Of a stretch of 47,561 nucleotides of DNA, positions 8,285-17,427 are shown in pieces; position 1 is the first letter of the stretch; each line of letters begins with the position of its first letter. The notes under the pieces are model-generated. The model saw nothing but the letters and a program-made list of their open reading frames with translations, ran no database searches and was not told the DNA's origin. The position numbers were made by a program, and so were the translations under genes. Origin of the DNA: an uncultured SAR86 cluster bacterium (GTDB lineage Bacteria; Pseudomonadota; Gammaproteobacteria; Magnimaribacterales; D2472); contig CABYCL010000006.1 of the NCBI GenBank assembly GCA_902517505.1, forward strand, positions 1 through 47,561, given 5' to 3'.

Positions 8285-9154
8285 GTGCTGCAAGACTTTC
8301 TATCTCAAACAAGGGATCAGGTCTCAAGAAATATAAAAAAATCTATTGGGCAATCAAACTTAATTGAAGATGCTATGTCTTACTCTGCTTTAGGTGATAG
8401 CAAAATGATTAGAGCAGCTTTGATTATTGCATCTGGAAAAATAAATAAAAATATTTCTAAATCTAGTCTAATAACATTAGCTTCAGCGGTAGAGCTCATT
8501 CATACATACTCATTAATTCATGATGATCTTCCATCAATGGATGATGATGATTTAAGAAGAGGAAGAGAATCAAATCATATTAAATTTGGGGAAGCTAATG
8601 CAATTCTTGCAGGTGATGCTCTTCAAACTCTTGCATATGAAATTATTTGTGATGAAAAATCTTTAGATGCCAAATATAAAGTTGAAGCTATTAAAATGAT
8701 AAGCAAAGCATGTGGTAAAAATGGAATGGTTTTTGGTCAGTATTTAGATGTAAATGCAGAAACAAAAAAAATAGATGAAGAGATGATGGAAAATATTCAT
8801 AAATTAAAGACAGGTAGGCTAATTGAATGTTCGGTGATGGTGGCCCAGATCTCTAATGAAGATGATCTGCAAAAAGATTCTATTAAAAATTTTGGTAAAA
8901 AAATTGGGTTAGCATTTCAAATAACTGATGATATTCTAGAAATTACCTCTAATGAAGAAACTCTTGGTAAAAATATTAATTCAGATGTTAAAAATCGAAA
9001 GGCAACATATGTAAATGTTTTTGGCCTTGATAAGGCGATTAAAGAATCTAGAGAACTATCAAAAGCTGCAATTAATGATTTAAAAAACATTAGATCAAGG
9101 GAAACTGATTTACTGGTAGAATTAGCAAAATATATTTCATATAGAGAAAAATAA
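8285..9154 (+). CDS. ispA: Farnesyl/geranyl diphosphate synthase
   Basis: 289 aa from a GTG start, 5 nt after xseB. It condenses isopentenyl diphosphate with allylic diphosphates in the cytoplasm to supply undecaprenyl phosphate and quinone side chains. The first Asp-rich motif is in HDDLPSMDDDDLRRG (about residues 79-93) and the second in FQITDDILEIT (about 210-220). It is followed after 1 nt by dxs, which makes the upstream precursor, so the operon joins the first and a late step of the isoprenoid pathway. Confidence 0.95.
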   Translation: MLQDFLSQTRDQVSRNIKKSIGQSNLIEDAMSYSALGDSKMIRAALIIASGKINKNISKSSLITLASAVELIHTYSLIHDDLPSMDDDDLRRGRESNHIKFGEANAILAGDALQTLAYEIICDEKSLDAKYKVEAIKMISKACGKNGMVFGQYLDVNAETKKIDEEMMENIHKLKTGRLIECSVMVAQISNEDDLQKDSIKNFGKKIGLAFQITDDILEITSNEETLGKNINSDVKNRKATYVNVFGLDKAIKESRELSKAAINDLKNIRSRETDLLVELAKYISYREK

Positions 9155-9155
9155 T

Positions 9156-11024
9156 TTGAAAGTTTTTAAAGAAATACCAGTTGAAAAACCCAATACCCCT
9201 TTATTAGATTCAGTTACTTATCCTTCTGATTTAAGATCTTTTTCAATAAATGAACTTGAAACTCTTGCAAACGAATTAAGAGAGTTTTTGTTGTATTCAG
9301 TAGGTCAAAGTGGTGGGCATTTAGGCGGGGGACTTGGGGTAATTGAGCTTACAATAATATTGCATCATCTTTATAAAACTCCTTATGATAATCTTGTGTG
9401 GGATGTGGGACATCAAGCATATCCACATAAGATTCTCACTGGAAGAAAAGATAAGATTGATACCATTAGAAAGAAAAATGGTCTAGCCCCCTTCCCATCA
9501 AGATTAGAAAGTGAATATGATACTTTTGGTGTGGGCCACTCAAGTACATCCTTGAGTGCAATTGTTGGAATGGCTGAAGCAAACAGAGAATCTAATCCAG
9601 ATAAAAAACATGTTGCTGTAATTGGCGATGGAGCAATGACAGCAGGCATGGCTTTTGAGGCTCTCAGTCACATAGGCCATTTAAAACCTAATTTACTTAT
9701 AATTTTAAATGATAATGATATGTCTATATCTGAGAATGTTGGAGGTTTATCTAACTATTTTTCAAGAATATGGGCATCTAAGACTTATAAAGGTATTAAA
9801 AAGAGTGGTGCTAGTTTTCTAAAACCTTTACCACAAGCATATCACTTAGCAAGAAAAGTAGAGACTCAAATGAAAGCTATGGTTGCACCTGGAACTATTT
9901 TTGAAGAGCTAGGATTAAATTATATTGGTCCAATTGATGGCCATAATTTAAAAGAATTAAAAGATGTTATCTCAAACCTAAAAGAATTTGAAGGTCCTCA
10001 ATTCCTACATATAATTACAAAAAAAGGAGCTGGCTTAGACTCTGCTGAGGCTGACAGAATAGGTTTTCATGCAATAGGTAAAATAAATTCAATAAAAGAT
10101 AAAAAATCAAAACTAAAGAAATATCAAGATATTTTTGGTGAATGGATTGTCGACATGGCTGAGGCTAGTGAAGATCTTATTGCCATTACCCCTGCTATGA
10201 GAGAGGGATCAGGACTTGTTGAGTTTAGTAAAAAATTTCCAAATAGATATTTTGATGTTGCTATTGCTGAACAGCACTCAGTTACATTTGCAGCAGGTCT
10301 TTCTGTTGAAAAAAAGAAGCCTGTGGTTGCAATTTATTCAACTTTTTTGCAAAGAGGTTACGATCAGTTGATTCATGATGTTGCTGTTCAAAATCTTGAT
10401 GTAACATTTGCATTAGACAGATCTGGTCTTGTTGGTGAAGATGGTCCCACTCATTCAGGAAATTATGATATAGCTTATTTAAGATGTATTCCAAATATGG
10501 TTATTTGTACTCCTTCAGACGAGAACGAAACAAGGAAATTATTAACAACAGCATACTTGCATAACGGGCCAGCCTCTGTGAGGTACCCAAGAGGAACCGG
10601 ACCAAATAGTAATATTAATAAGAATCTTCAACCCATTAAAATAGGTGAAGCGAATATTATTAGAGAGGAAAATTCAAAAATCATTGTATTAAACTTTGGG
10701 ACCCTTCTAGAAGAAGCTAAAAAAGTTTCAAAAGACCTTAAAGCAACCTTGGTTGACATGCGTTTTGTAAAACCATTAGATGAAAAGCTGTTAAAAAAAC
10801 TTTTTAAAAAAGCTGAAGTATTTATTTCAATTGAAGATGGTTCAATTATGGGTGGTGCTGGAAGTGCTGTTCAAGAATTCGTCTCTAAAGAAGATTTAAA
10901 TATAAAATCAATTCTTTTTGGCATACCTGATAGATTCATTGAACATGCATCGAGAGAAGAAATGTTATCAGAAGCTGGTTTAGATATTAATAGTATTAAA
11001 TCTAGATTAAATAAATTGTTATAA
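9156..11024 (+). CDS. dxs: 1-deoxy-D-xylulose-5-phosphate synthase
   Basis: 622 aa, full length, from a TTG start 1 nt after ispA. It condenses pyruvate and glyceraldehyde-3-phosphate, the first committed step of the MEP isoprenoid pathway, using thiamine diphosphate. Visible: SGGHLGGGLGVIELT, the ThDP motif GDGAMTAGMAFEAL ending in LNDNDMSIS, and the transketolase-type VAIAEQHSVTFAAGL and DRSGLVGEDGPTHSG stretches. Its 3' end overlaps the convergent pgpA by 23 nt. Confidence 0.97.
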   Translation: MKVFKEIPVEKPNTPLLDSVTYPSDLRSFSINELETLANELREFLLYSVGQSGGHLGGGLGVIELTIILHHLYKTPYDNLVWDVGHQAYPHKILTGRKDKIDTIRKKNGLAPFPSRLESEYDTFGVGHSSTSLSAIVGMAEANRESNPDKKHVAVIGDGAMTAGMAFEALSHIGHLKPNLLIILNDNDMSISENVGGLSNYFSRIWASKTYKGIKKSGASFLKPLPQAYHLARKVETQMKAMVAPGTIFEELGLNYIGPIDGHNLKELKDVISNLKEFEGPQFLHIITKKGAGLDSAEADRIGFHAIGKINSIKDKKSKLKKYQDIFGEWIVDMAEASEDLIAITPAMREGSGLVEFSKKFPNRYFDVAIAEQHSVTFAAGLSVEKKKPVVAIYSTFLQRGYDQLIHDVAVQNLDVTFALDRSGLVGEDGPTHSGNYDIAYLRCIPNMVICTPSDENETRKLLTTAYLHNGPASVRYPRGTGPNSNINKNLQPIKIGEANIIREENSKIIVLNFGTLLEEAKKVSKDLKATLVDMRFVKPLDEKLLKKLFKKAEVFISIEDGSIMGGAGSAVQEFVSKEDLNIKSILFGIPDRFIEHASREEMLSEAGLDINSIKSRLNKLL

Positions 11025-11487
11025 GTGTCGTTATTATTCCAGCAAAAATACCTGCAATTAAATCGTCTAAAACAATACCAAAACCATTCTTAAGATTCTT
11101 ATCAACATATGAGATAGGATATGGTTTTAAGATATCAAATGCTCTAAACAATACTAATGCTAAGACAGCATAAAAAGTTCTCTCGTCTTGGTTGGATACA
11201 ATAAAAATTACTGGAATCATTGCAACCCAGATGCCTGCAAGCTCATCAATTACAATTGACCTTTGATCTTTTTCTAATAAATCTTTTGTAGCAATATGTG
11301 TGACATAGATAGCTAGAAAAACTATAAATATAGTTGCATATATAATATTTATATAATGAGATAGAATTATAAAAATAACCCATCCAAAGATACTGCCAAT
11401 TGTTCCAGGCGCTAATGGGAATAATCCTATACCACCCAGCGTTGCTAAAAAATGATGTGGATTTTTTAAATTAGGAAACTTCTGCAT
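11002..11487 (-). CDS. pgpA: Phosphatidylglycerophosphatase A
   Basis: 161 aa from the ATG at 11487 (MQKFPNLKNPHHFLATLGG); the frame is open further upstream, but this start matches the family and limits overlap with the upstream gene to 17 nt. PgpA removes phosphate from phosphatidylglycerophosphate at the inner membrane. The LGGIGLFPLAPGTIGS start, several hydrophobic helices, and the acidic DELAGIWVAMIPV and GIVLDDLIAGIFAG motifs are diagnostic. thiL-pgpA is a standard pair, but here a GlpD-like gene sits between them. The 3' end overlaps dxs. Confidence 0.93.
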   Translation of the reverse strand: MQKFPNLKNPHHFLATLGGIGLFPLAPGTIGSIFGWVIFIILSHYINIIYATIFIVFLAIYVTHIATKDLLEKDQRSIVIDELAGIWVAMIPVIFIVSNQDERTFYAVLALVLFRAFDILKPYPISYVDKNLKNGFGIVLDDLIAGIFAGIITTLITIYLI

Positions 11488-12547
11488 TTTCGATAATTGT
11501 AACAATTTTTCTTGCAATAGAAGGAGAAGTTGTCCATTTACCACCAAAAATAGTTAAAAGTGAATTATCTTTCTGAATAAAAAAATCTCTTGATGAATTA
11601 TGGAAGTTATCATTCGATTTAATCAGAGGTCTTATTCCAGAATATGAACTGATTATCTCTGAAATTGAAATAGGTTTTTTTAAAATTTGATTATAGCTAT
11701 CGATAAGATAATCTATTTCGTGTTTACTTATATACATCAACTCAGGATGCATCACTTTTTCCTCGGTTGTACCCAACAAAGTATTCCCTTTGTAAGGCAG
11801 GGCAAAAATGTATCTAGACCTGCATATACTTGAAAACATTAAACCAGATTCAAGTTTTCTATTAATTATTAGGTGGCTTCCTTTTATGTAATCTATATCT
11901 TTTTTACTTTTAATATTATTCTGTTCGAGAAGTATATTTGACCAAGGCCCTACTGCTAATATTATTTTATCGAATTTAGATCCATCAATTGCTCCATTTG
12001 TATCAAAATTAATAACTTCATTATTCTCAAATAAACGTATATTGAGATCTTTTGCTAAATTAATTAATTCTTTTCCAAGAGAATTATCATCCATACTTCC
12101 ATCATAAAAAGAAAGAAAAGTGTTATATTCATCTTTTAATGAAAATTCCTTTTTTAGTGACTTAGAGATTTTGCTAGTATCAAGATTTTTTGGGCCTGCT
12201 AAGAATTCATATAACTTTATTCCTAAAAAAGATTTTAATAAGATAAAAGAAAAAATGTTCCTAAACGGAATAGATATTTTTAATTTATTAGTATGTTTTG
12301 GAAAATTTTCTAACCACCAAGATCTATCATTAAGACCGTTTTTAACTTCGTTAAAATGAAAACTTTCGAGGTACCTTAGGCCTCCATGTAATAATTTAGT
12401 AGTTTTAGAACTAGTTTCACTTAATAATGCATTTTTTTCATAGATTGATACTCTATGCCCTTCTTTAGCAAGAAAAATCCCAACAATTAAACCGGTAATT
12501 CCTCCTCCAATAATTCCAATATTCTTATGCAAAAGAGTCCCACCCAT
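11471..12547 (-). CDS. FAD-dependent oxidoreductase, short GlpD-like (glycerol-3-phosphate dehydrogenase family)
   Basis: 358 aa from ATG 12547 (TTG 12562 and TTG 12532 are alternatives). The N-terminal FAD motif is IGIIGGGITGLIVGIFLA followed by a beta strand ending in YEKN. SSKTTKLLHGGLRYLE matches the GlpD consensus for the loop binding FAD and substrate, and FALPYKGNTLLGTTEE and FGGKWTTSPSIARKI are also GlpD-like. E. coli GlpD is about 500 aa; this one ends after the FAD and substrate domains and lacks the C-terminal helical domain. It may oxidise glycerol-3-phosphate or a related 2-hydroxy acid. It overlaps thiL and pgpA, so it is in their operon. Confidence 0.75.
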   Translation of the reverse strand: MGGTLLHKNIGIIGGGITGLIVGIFLAKEGHRVSIYEKNALLSETSSKTTKLLHGGLRYLESFHFNEVKNGLNDRSWWLENFPKHTNKLKISIPFRNIFSFILLKSFLGIKLYEFLAGPKNLDTSKISKSLKKEFSLKDEYNTFLSFYDGSMDDNSLGKELINLAKDLNIRLFENNEVINFDTNGAIDGSKFDKIILAVGPWSNILLEQNNIKSKKDIDYIKGSHLIINRKLESGLMFSSICRSRYIFALPYKGNTLLGTTEEKVMHPELMYISKHEIDYLIDSYNQILKKPISISEIISSYSGIRPLIKSNDNFHNSSRDFFIQKDNSLLTIFGGKWTTSPSIARKIVTIIENAEVS

Positions 12548-13415
12548 TTTTTTTAAAATCAATAACTAAATTATCTTTTCTTATTAATATTTCTGTTTTT
12601 GATGTGATTTTGCCAATGCAATAATCTTCAGAAATTAATTCATTATCTTTTTGATCTGGTGAGCATGTGTAACACAGCTTATAGTCATCTCCATATGATA
12701 GATCATGGATATCATTTGTTACTGGTATATTTTCATAATCAATTTCAGCTCCAACACCTGATTGCATACAAATACTTCCTAAGTCTTTTATTAATCCATC
12801 TGAGATATCTATACAACTACTCGCATATTTAGAAATATATTCACTTTTATCAAAAGGTATTTTAGGATTAAAAAAATTTTGAACATAAGATGATTTTTCT
12901 TTATTTTCCCAATCAATCAAACCTTTTCGGCCTTCACCCAAAGGACCTGTAATGTATATCAAATCACCAATTTTTGCATTTGATCTTAGTATGTTTTTCT
13001 CATAGGCATAGCCAAAAACATTTACACATATACTTAGTTCACCATTGGTTACATCTCCTCCAACCAACTTAATGTCGTATTCATTTAAAATATTTTCAAT
13101 CCCAATAGTAAATTTTTTATACCAGTCTAAGTCAGTGCTATTTGATGTTAATCCAATTGATATAAAAGCAGGATAGGCACCCATAGCTGCCAAATCACTT
13201 AAAGCAACAGCAATAGATCTGTATGCAATATCCTCAGGCATGCTATCTTTTGGAAAGTGAGTATTAATTTTAGAAATATCCAGTGAGTGTACTAGATCTT
13301 TGTTTTGTGATTTTATAACAGCAGCATCATCACCAGAACCTACTAACACTATGTCATTTAGTTCATTCTCAACTAAATGTCGAAAGCAATTTAAAATTGC
13401 TGATTCTGATATCAA
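12525..13415 (-). CDS. thiL: Thiamine-monophosphate kinase
   Basis: 296 aa from a TTG start that overlaps the thiolase stop (TTGA). ThiL phosphorylates thiamine phosphate to the active diphosphate. Visible: VGSGDDAAVI (about residues 25-34), AYRSIAVALSDLAAMGAYP, VGGDVTNGELSICV, TGPLGEGRKG and CIDISDGLIKDLG, all in family order. The product is the cofactor of Dxs encoded nearby on the other strand. Usually thiL follows nusB and precedes pgpA; here it is separated from nusB and linked to a thiolase. Confidence 0.95.
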   Translation of the reverse strand: MISESAILNCFRHLVENELNDIVLVGSGDDAAVIKSQNKDLVHSLDISKINTHFPKDSMPEDIAYRSIAVALSDLAAMGAYPAFISIGLTSNSTDLDWYKKFTIGIENILNEYDIKLVGGDVTNGELSICVNVFGYAYEKNILRSNAKIGDLIYITGPLGEGRKGLIDWENKEKSSYVQNFFNPKIPFDKSEYISKYASSCIDISDGLIKDLGSICMQSGVGAEIDYENIPVTNDIHDLSYGDDYKLCYTCSPDQKDNELISEDYCIGKITSKTEILIRKDNLVIDFKKNGWDSFA

Positions 13416-14599
13416 GAAGGATATCTTTCAAACAATCCGCTGGCTCCCATACCACCGCCAACACACATTGTTACTACGCCAAACTGCTTATCTAAATTTT
13501 GAAGTTGTCTTGTAAGGTGTCCAACTTGTCTTGAGCCTGTCATACCAAATGGATGACCAATTGAAATTGATCCCCCATCAAGATTTAATTTATCCATTGG
13601 TATACCTAATTTATCCCTGCAATACACAACTTGAACGGCAAAAGCTTCATTAAGTTCCCAAATATCAATATCATCAATTGAAAGATTATAATTTTTTAAT
13701 AGTTTAGGAACTGAATAAACTGGGCCTATTCCCATCTCATCTGGTTCACATCCCATTGAAGTAAATCCTCTAAAATATGCTAAAGGCTTAAGATTAAGTT
13801 CCTTAGCCTTATCTTCAGACATAACCAAAGTTACAGAAGCTCCATCTGATAATTGAGATGAGTTTCCTGCTGTTACTGATCCATTTTCAGGATCAAAGAC
13901 TGGTTTCAAAGATGATAAACCCTCAAGAGTTGTTTCAGGTCTATTACATTCATCTTTATCAACTGTATAGTCGATTTCTTTTGATTCACCAGTTTCTTTA
14001 TTAGTAAGAAGCATCTTTGTATCCATTGGAATAATTTCGTCATCATATCCACCAGATTGTTGAGCTGCAGCTGTTCTCATTTGACTTTCAAATGCATACT
14101 CATCCTGCACTTCTCTTGATACCTCATATCTTTTTGCTACAACTTCAGCAGTCATACCCATTGGAAAATATATTCCTGGAGTTTCTTCCGCCAATCTTTC
14201 ATTCACAAAATTATCCATATTCATATTCATCATGGAGATTGTTTCTGCTCCACCAGCAATAACTGTGTCATATGAACCTGCCATAATTTGCCCAGCTGCC
14301 ATTGATATTGATTGAAGACCAGAAGAACAGTATCTATTTATAGTTGTTCCTCCTGTAGTTATAGGCAATTTTGACAATACTGCTGCATTCCTTCCAATAT
14401 TATGGCCTTGAGCTCCTTCAGGATTTCCACAACCCATAATAATATCTTCGACTTCATCGGGCGGTAAGTTGGGATTTCTATCCAACATCGCATCTATAAT
14501 ATGTGCAAGCATTTCATCTGGTCTCGTCATATTGAAGCCACCTCTATGTGACTTTGCAAGCCCAGTCCTAACACTATCAACAATCACTACATTTTTCAT
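13412..14599 (-). CDS. Acetyl-CoA C-acyltransferase (thiolase)
   Basis: 395 aa, normal length. The nucleophile is C91 in NRYCSSGLQSISMAAGQ; the C-terminal catalytic His and Cys are in ISIGHPFGMTGSRQ and VTMCVGGGMGASGLFER. It cleaves 3-ketoacyl-CoA or condenses two acyl-CoAs; no FadB partner is nearby, so degradative versus biosynthetic role is open. Good ribosome site: GGAG 6 nt before the ATG, one of the clearest in the window. It overlaps thiL by TTGA and follows the small LETM1-like gene after 22 nt. Confidence 0.92.
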   Translation of the reverse strand: MKNVVIVDSVRTGLAKSHRGGFNMTRPDEMLAHIIDAMLDRNPNLPPDEVEDIIMGCGNPEGAQGHNIGRNAAVLSKLPITTGGTTINRYCSSGLQSISMAAGQIMAGSYDTVIAGGAETISMMNMNMDNFVNERLAEETPGIYFPMGMTAEVVAKRYEVSREVQDEYAFESQMRTAAAQQSGGYDDEIIPMDTKMLLTNKETGESKEIDYTVDKDECNRPETTLEGLSSLKPVFDPENGSVTAGNSSQLSDGASVTLVMSEDKAKELNLKPLAYFRGFTSMGCEPDEMGIGPVYSVPKLLKNYNLSIDDIDIWELNEAFAVQVVYCRDKLGIPMDKLNLDGGSISIGHPFGMTGSRQVGHLTRQLQNLDKQFGVVTMCVGGGMGASGLFERYPS

Positions 14600-14621
14600 A
14601 ATTTCTCCAATTAAAGCTTAA

Positions 14622-14933
14622 CTATTCTAGTCTATCTTCATCTTTACTTAAAGTCTTATACCACTCCGGAATGAGATCAATATCAAACTCTTTAGCTTTT
14701 TTCAAAACATAAGGAATTGATATTGGGCTAAATGGTAAGACAACTAAAACACCAAGTCCTAAACTTTTAAAGATTTGTTTTAATTGTTTATTAGCCTCAG
14801 TAATATCTTTTTCATTTGCGTTTCCTTCTATATAACTTATATAGATATCAAGCATTTTTTTATTCTCTTCTGTTTCTTCTAAAAAAAGATCCTTAAGTTT
14901 AAGTAAATTTTGCTTTAATTTATCTGTATTCAT
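14622..14933 (-). CDS. Small LETM1-like domain protein
   Basis: 103 aa. The N-terminal two thirds is charged and helical. Then comes a hydrophobic stretch, FKSLGLGVLVVLPFSPISIP (about residues 50-69), and LKKAKEFDIDLIPEWYK. This resembles the LETM1-like ribosome-binding domain core (a helix, then a LLP-G pattern, then LIPS), known from mitochondrial LETM1 and some short bacterial proteins. One membrane-associated segment is possible. First gene of the leftward run to pgpA, and 32 nt from the divergent nth. Function unknown; the family call is tentative. Confidence 0.5.
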   Translation of the reverse strand: MNTDKLKQNLLKLKDLFLEETEENKKMLDIYISYIEGNANEKDITEANKQLKQIFKSLGLGVLVVLPFSPISIPYVLKKAKEFDIDLIPEWYKTLSKDEDRLE

Positions 14934-14965
14934 AATCTTGAAAATATTATGCTACATTTATTTGT

Positions 14966-15619
14966 ATGAATAAAACTGAAAGAGCTATAGTTATAAAGAG
15001 AATATTGGATAAAGTCTATCCGGAAACACCTATTCCTCTCAATCATCAAGACAACTTTACTTTACTTATTGCAGTTCTTTTATCAGCACAATGTACTGAC
15101 GAGAGAGTTAATCAGGTAACTCCAAATCTATTTTCGATTGCTTCTGATGCTCTATCAATGTCTAAACTTTCCGTAAATAAAATTTATAAAATTATCAAGC
15201 CATGTGGATTAGGGCCTCAAAAATCAAAAGCTATATCTAAACTATCTAAAATTTTAGTTAATAAGTTTGATTGTGAAGTTCCAAATAATTTTTCTGATCT
15301 TGAAAGCTTGCCAGGTGTTGGGCATAAAACAGCCTCAGTTGTAATGAGCCAAGGGTTCGGTGTCCCTGCTTTTGCAGTTGATACTCATATACATAGATTA
15401 GCGCAAAGATGGGGACTCACAAATGGAAAAAATGTAAAAAAAACCGAAGAAGATCTAAAAAAAATTTTTCCAAAAGAATCTTGGAATAAGCTTCATTTAC
15501 AAATTATATTCTGGGGACGTGAGCACTGTATGGCCAAAACTTGTTATGGTACAAAATGTAAAATTTGTAAATCTTGTTACCCAAAAAGAAAGAAACCTTT
15601 TGTGCACAAAAGACCCTAG
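14966..15619 (+). CDS. nth: Endonuclease III
   Basis: 217 aa DNA glycosylase/AP lyase removing oxidised pyrimidines. Visible: LIAVLLSAQCTDERVNQVTP, the helix-hairpin-helix LPGVGHKTASVV with the catalytic Lys, and the catalytic Asp in AFAVDTHIHRLAQRWGL. The C-terminal iron-sulfur loop is unusual: cysteines at 188, 193, 198, 201 and 204 give C-x9-C-x2-C-x2-C (or use C193), not the C-x6-C-x2-C-x5-C of E. coli Nth. A 4Fe-4S cluster could still form. Probably transcribed from the 32-nt divergent gap. Confidence 0.93.
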   Translation: MNKTERAIVIKRILDKVYPETPIPLNHQDNFTLLIAVLLSAQCTDERVNQVTPNLFSIASDALSMSKLSVNKIYKIIKPCGLGPQKSKAISKLSKILVNKFDCEVPNNFSDLESLPGVGHKTASVVMSQGFGVPAFAVDTHIHRLAQRWGLTNGKNVKKTEEDLKKIFPKESWNKLHLQIIFWGREHCMAKTCYGTKCKICKSCYPKRKKPFVHKRP

Positions 15620-15666
15620 ATAATATAAAATTATTATAATTTCTTTTTAACAAAACATTAAAAACT

Positions 15667-16947
15667 ATGAAACCATCAAGAAGTGATAGTATTTTCTCTA
15701 ATGATAATCCAATAAAGGATTATGATTCTGAGCTTTGGGCCTCTTTTGAAAGTGAAGCTGAAAGGCAAGAAGATCATATTGAATTAATTGCATCTGAGAA
15801 TTATGCATCTAAAAGAATTCTTGAAGCTCAAGGATCAGTCTTGACTAATAAGTATGCAGAGGGATATCCATCTAAAAGATATTATGGTGGTTGTGAGAAT
15901 GTTGATATTGCTGAAAACCTTGCTATTGAAAGAGCAAAAAAACTTTTCAAAGCAGATTATGCAAATGTTCAACCTCATTCTGGCTCTTCTGCAAATGCTG
16001 CTGCATATTTAGCTTTACTAGAACCAAATGATACTATTCTTGGAATGAGTCTTGATCATGGAGGCCACTTAACTCATGGCTCCAAGGTAAATTTTTCAGG
16101 TAGAAACTATAAAAGCGTTCAATATGGGCTTCATCCTGAAACTCATGATATTAATTATGATGAGGTTAGGTCTCTTGCAAAAGAATACAGACCTAAATTA
16201 ATAATTGCAGGTTTTTCAGCGTTTACTGGAATAATTGACTGGAAGAAATTTAGAGAAATAGCTGATGAGGTTGGAGCATATTTTCTTGTAGATATGGCTC
16301 ATGTATCTGGTTTGGTAGCAGCCGATTTATATCCATCTCCTGTTCCATATGCAGATGTTGTTACATCAACTACTCATAAAACATTACGTGGTCCTAGATC
16401 TGGAATTATTCTTGCTAAGTCAAATGAAGAAATAGAAAAAAAATTAAATTCAGCAGTTTTTCCTGGATCACAAGGTGGCCCGCTTATGCATGTTGTTGCT
16501 GCTAAAGCTTTATGCTTTAAAGAAGCTTTAGACCCTGAGTTCAAAATTTATATTAATCAAGTAATGGAAAATGCAAAAACTATGGCTAATACATTGATGT
16601 CAAATGGTATAGATATTGTTAGCAATGGAACAGAAAATCATATAATACTTGTTGATCTGAGGAATAAAGGGATTTCAGGAAAAGACCTCGAAAAAGTCCT
16701 TGGATCTGTAAATATTACTGTTAACAAGAATTCTGTTCCAGATGATCCGGCCTCACCTTTTGTTACTTCAGGTATTAGAATTGGAACACCTGCTGCAACA
16801 ACTAGAGGATTTAAAGAAAAAGAAATCATTCAAGTAAGTAATTGGATATCAGATATTATTAATGATTTTAGCAATGAAGAACTCCAAAAAAATATAAAAG
16901 AGGAAGTGCATAATCTGACGAGTAATTTTCCAGTATATAATGTATAG
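15667..16947 (+). CDS. glyA: Serine hydroxymethyltransferase
   Basis: 426 aa, normal length. It interconverts serine and glycine with tetrahydrofolate and is the main one-carbon source. The PLP lysine is K238 in [31 protein letters not shown] and [20 protein letters not shown] at the N-terminus are diagnostic. The gene is followed with no gap by nrdR (the TAG stop abuts the nrdR ATG) in the common gammaproteobacterial order glyA-nrdR-ribD. No Shine-Dalgarno is seen before the ATG. Confidence 0.97.
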   Translation: MKPSRSDSIFSNDNPIKDYDSELWASFESEAERQEDHIELIASENYASKRILEAQGSVLTNKYAEGYPSKRYYGGCENVDIAENLAIERAKKLFKADYANVQPHSGSSANAAAYLALLEPNDTILGMSLDHGGHLTHGSKVNFSGRNYKSVQYGLHPETHDINYDEVRSLAKEYRPKLIIAGFSAFTGIIDWKKFREIADEVGAYFLVDMAHVSGLVAADLYPSPVPYADVVTSTTHKTLRGPRSGIILAKSNEEIEKKLNSAVFPGSQGGPLMHVVAAKALCFKEALDPEFKIYINQVMENAKTMANTLMSNGIDIVSNGTENHIILVDLRNKGISGKDLEKVLGSVNITVNKNSVPDDPASPFVTSGIRIGTPAATTRGFKEKEIIQVSNWISDIINDFSNEELQKNIKEEVHNLTSNFPVYNV

Positions 16948-17427
16948 ATGTATTGTCCGTTTTGCCAAGCTGAAGATACTAAGGTAATTGATTCAAGATT
17001 AGTTGCGGATGGGTCTCAAATTCGAAGAAGAAGAGAATGTGAAGTCTGTCACTCTAGATTTACAACTTTTGAGACAATTGATTTAGCTCTTCCAAGAGTT
17101 ATTAAAACTAATGGTGAAAGGCAGCCTTTCAATGGCTCAAAACTCAAGTCAGGCATGTTAAGAGCTTTAGAAAAAAGACCATTATCTACAGAAGAGATAG
17201 ATTCTGTTTTTGGTAAGATTTTAAAAGAAATAAGAACAAAAGGAGTTCGAGAAATCAAATCTATTGAAATTGGCAAAATTATGATGAATGCTTTAAAAGA
17301 GGTCGATAGTGTTGCTTATGTACGTTTTGCCTCTGTATATAGGGATTTTCAGGACATTGAAGATTTCTCTCAAGAAATAAGTTCACTTACCAAAGAGAAG
17401 CCGACAAAGAAAAATTCAAAAAAATGA
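16948..17427 (+). CDS. nrdR: Transcriptional repressor of ribonucleotide reductase genes
   Basis: 159 aa NrdR. The N-terminal zinc ribbon is MYCPFCQ...ECEVCHSRF (C3, C6, C31, C34), followed by the ATP-cone (PRVIKTNGERQPFNGSKLKSG region, about residues 49-137) that senses ATP/dATP. It represses nrd operons through NrdR boxes. The C-terminus is Lys-rich. It overlaps ribD by ATGA. No canonical 16-bp NrdR box pair was found in this window. Confidence 0.97.
   Translation: MYCPFCQAEDTKVIDSRLVADGSQIRRRRECEVCHSRFTTFETIDLALPRVIKTNGERQPFNGSKLKSGMLRALEKRPLSTEEIDSVFGKILKEIRTKGVREIKSIEIGKIMMNALKEVDSVAYVRFASVYRDFQDIEDFSQEISSLTKEKPTKKNSKK

Noticed and set aside
15620-15637. Intrinsic terminator after nth
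   Set aside because: ATAATA and TATTAT arms followed by a T-rich run could pair, but the stem has no G-C pair and would be too weak.
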